This document shows positions 63,491 to 64,000 of a stretch of 64,000 bases of DNA, piece after piece; the stretch's first letter is position 1, and the number at the start of each line of letters is the position of its first letter. The position numbers and the translations under genes were made by a program. The notes under the pieces were generated by a model. It searched no databases. It was not told the origin of the DNA and saw only the letters and a program-made list of their open reading frames with translations. Source of the DNA: Sphingopyxis sp. (lineage in GTDB: Bacteria > Pseudomonadota > Alphaproteobacteria > Sphingomonadales > Sphingomonadaceae); contig JAGHZY010000025.1 in NCBI GenBank assembly GCA_017745175.1, forward strand, positions 1-64,000, written 5' to 3'.

Positions 63491-64000
63491 ATGTCCCGCC
63501 ATATCCTGATCTTCTACGGCAGCTACCGCCGCGACCGGCAGGGGCTGAAACTCGCGAGCTGGCTCGTCGATGCGATCAACGCGCGCGGCGACCATGCGGA
63601 GCTGATTGACGCGAAAGCGGTCGACCTTCCGATGCTCGACCGGATGTACAAGGAATATCCGACGGGCGAGGCCCCCGCCGCGATGGAGGGACTCGCGGGC
63701 AAGATTCGCGCCGCCGACGGCTTTCTGTTCGTCACCGGCGAATATAATTGGGGGCCGCAGCCGGGACTCAAGAATCTCACCGACCATTATCTCGAGGAAT
63801 GGTTCTGGCGGCCCGCGGCGATCGCCTGCTACTCGGCCGGCTCGTTCGCGGGCGTGCGCTCGATGATGGGCTGGCGCGATATATTGGGCGAAATGGGGAT
63901 GGCGGTGATCTCGTCGATCCTGCCTGTGGCGCGGATCGGCAAGACCTTCGATGGCGACGGCCGGCCGACGGGCGACGAGGGCAAGCAGCTCGAACGGCTG
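63491..64000 (+). CDS. NADPH-dependent FMN reductase (partial)
   Basis: The first 170 residues of a flavodoxin-like reductase, cut by the window edge. It begins HILIFYGSYRRDRQGLKLASWL, the FMN phosphate loop, and contains FLFVTGEYNWGPQPGLKNLTDH, the typical flavin-contact strand. Members reduce FMN, quinones or azo dyes. It probably shares the transcript of the L,D-transpeptidase, 7 bp upstream. Confidence 0.85.
   Translation, partial: MSRHILIFYGSYRRDRQGLKLASWLVDAINARGDHAELIDAKAVDLPMLDRMYKEYPTGEAPAAMEGLAGKIRAADGFLFVTGEYNWGPQPGLKNLTDHYLEEWFWRPAAIACYSAGSFAGVRSMMGWRDILGEMGMAVISSILPVARIGKTFDGDGRPTGDEGKQLERL

Overview
The window is a GC-rich chromosomal segment of a sphingomonad alphaproteobacterium, most like Sphingopyxis or a near relative. 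The signs are three TonB-dependent receptors in 32 kb, a glnK-amtB pair with a textbook sigma-54 promoter, the serC-serA-hisZ-purA order, a tandem cold-shock-domain protein, many 4-base (ATGA) gene overlaps, and several families of extragenic palindromes of the kind common in this group. I see no rRNA, tRNA, CRISPR array, prophage or transposase gene. The naming of the organism is inference from gene content.

Layout. 0-14 kb is a catabolic and uptake region: a serine beta-lactamase-fold hydrolase, an Lrp/AsnC regulator, an amino acid permease, two tandem secreted amidohydrolases (about 560 aa, metal ligands intact), a TonB receptor, then a divergent MFS transporter and second TonB receptor sharing a perfect inverted repeat. 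14-20 kb holds small enzymes (DUF3237, VOC, GFA), the ahpC-ahpF peroxide defence operon, an AraC regulator and purT. 21-27 kb has tldD, several exported or hypothetical proteins and small housekeeping genes.

27-32 kb is the most interesting stretch. A perfect -24/-12 promoter drives glnK-amtB, which ends in a cluster of hairpins and terminators. A third TonB receptor follows, preceded by a weaker sequence with the GG-N10-GC spacing of sigma-54 promoters. Its plug domain is interrupted by three copies of an 8-bp repeat that shift the frame; one or four copies would restore it, so it is either broken or phase-variable. Just beyond it lie an NtrC-like palindrome, a weak -24/-12 candidate and a short two-hairpin segment ending in a strong terminator: a candidate nitrogen-responsive small RNA.

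32-48 kb: exported and VOC proteins with a divergent two-winged-helix regulator, a GMC oxidoreductase, a sterol-desaturase-like hydroxylase operon, recQ, a KefB-type antiporter, an MHYT-GGDEF-EAL c-di-GMP protein, an Atm1-like ABC exporter and rnd-lptC-lptA. 48-64 kb: a cold-shock protein, polA, a CDP-alcohol phosphatidyltransferase, pheA, two cytochromes c, a LOG-family protein, an extensin-like protein, serC-serA-hisZ, purA, an L,D-transpeptidase and a truncated flavin reductase.

At least four palindrome families are scattered between genes. Two copies of one (20.93-21.07 and 37.77-37.91 kb) are nearly identical over about 138 bp and lie in opposite orientation.
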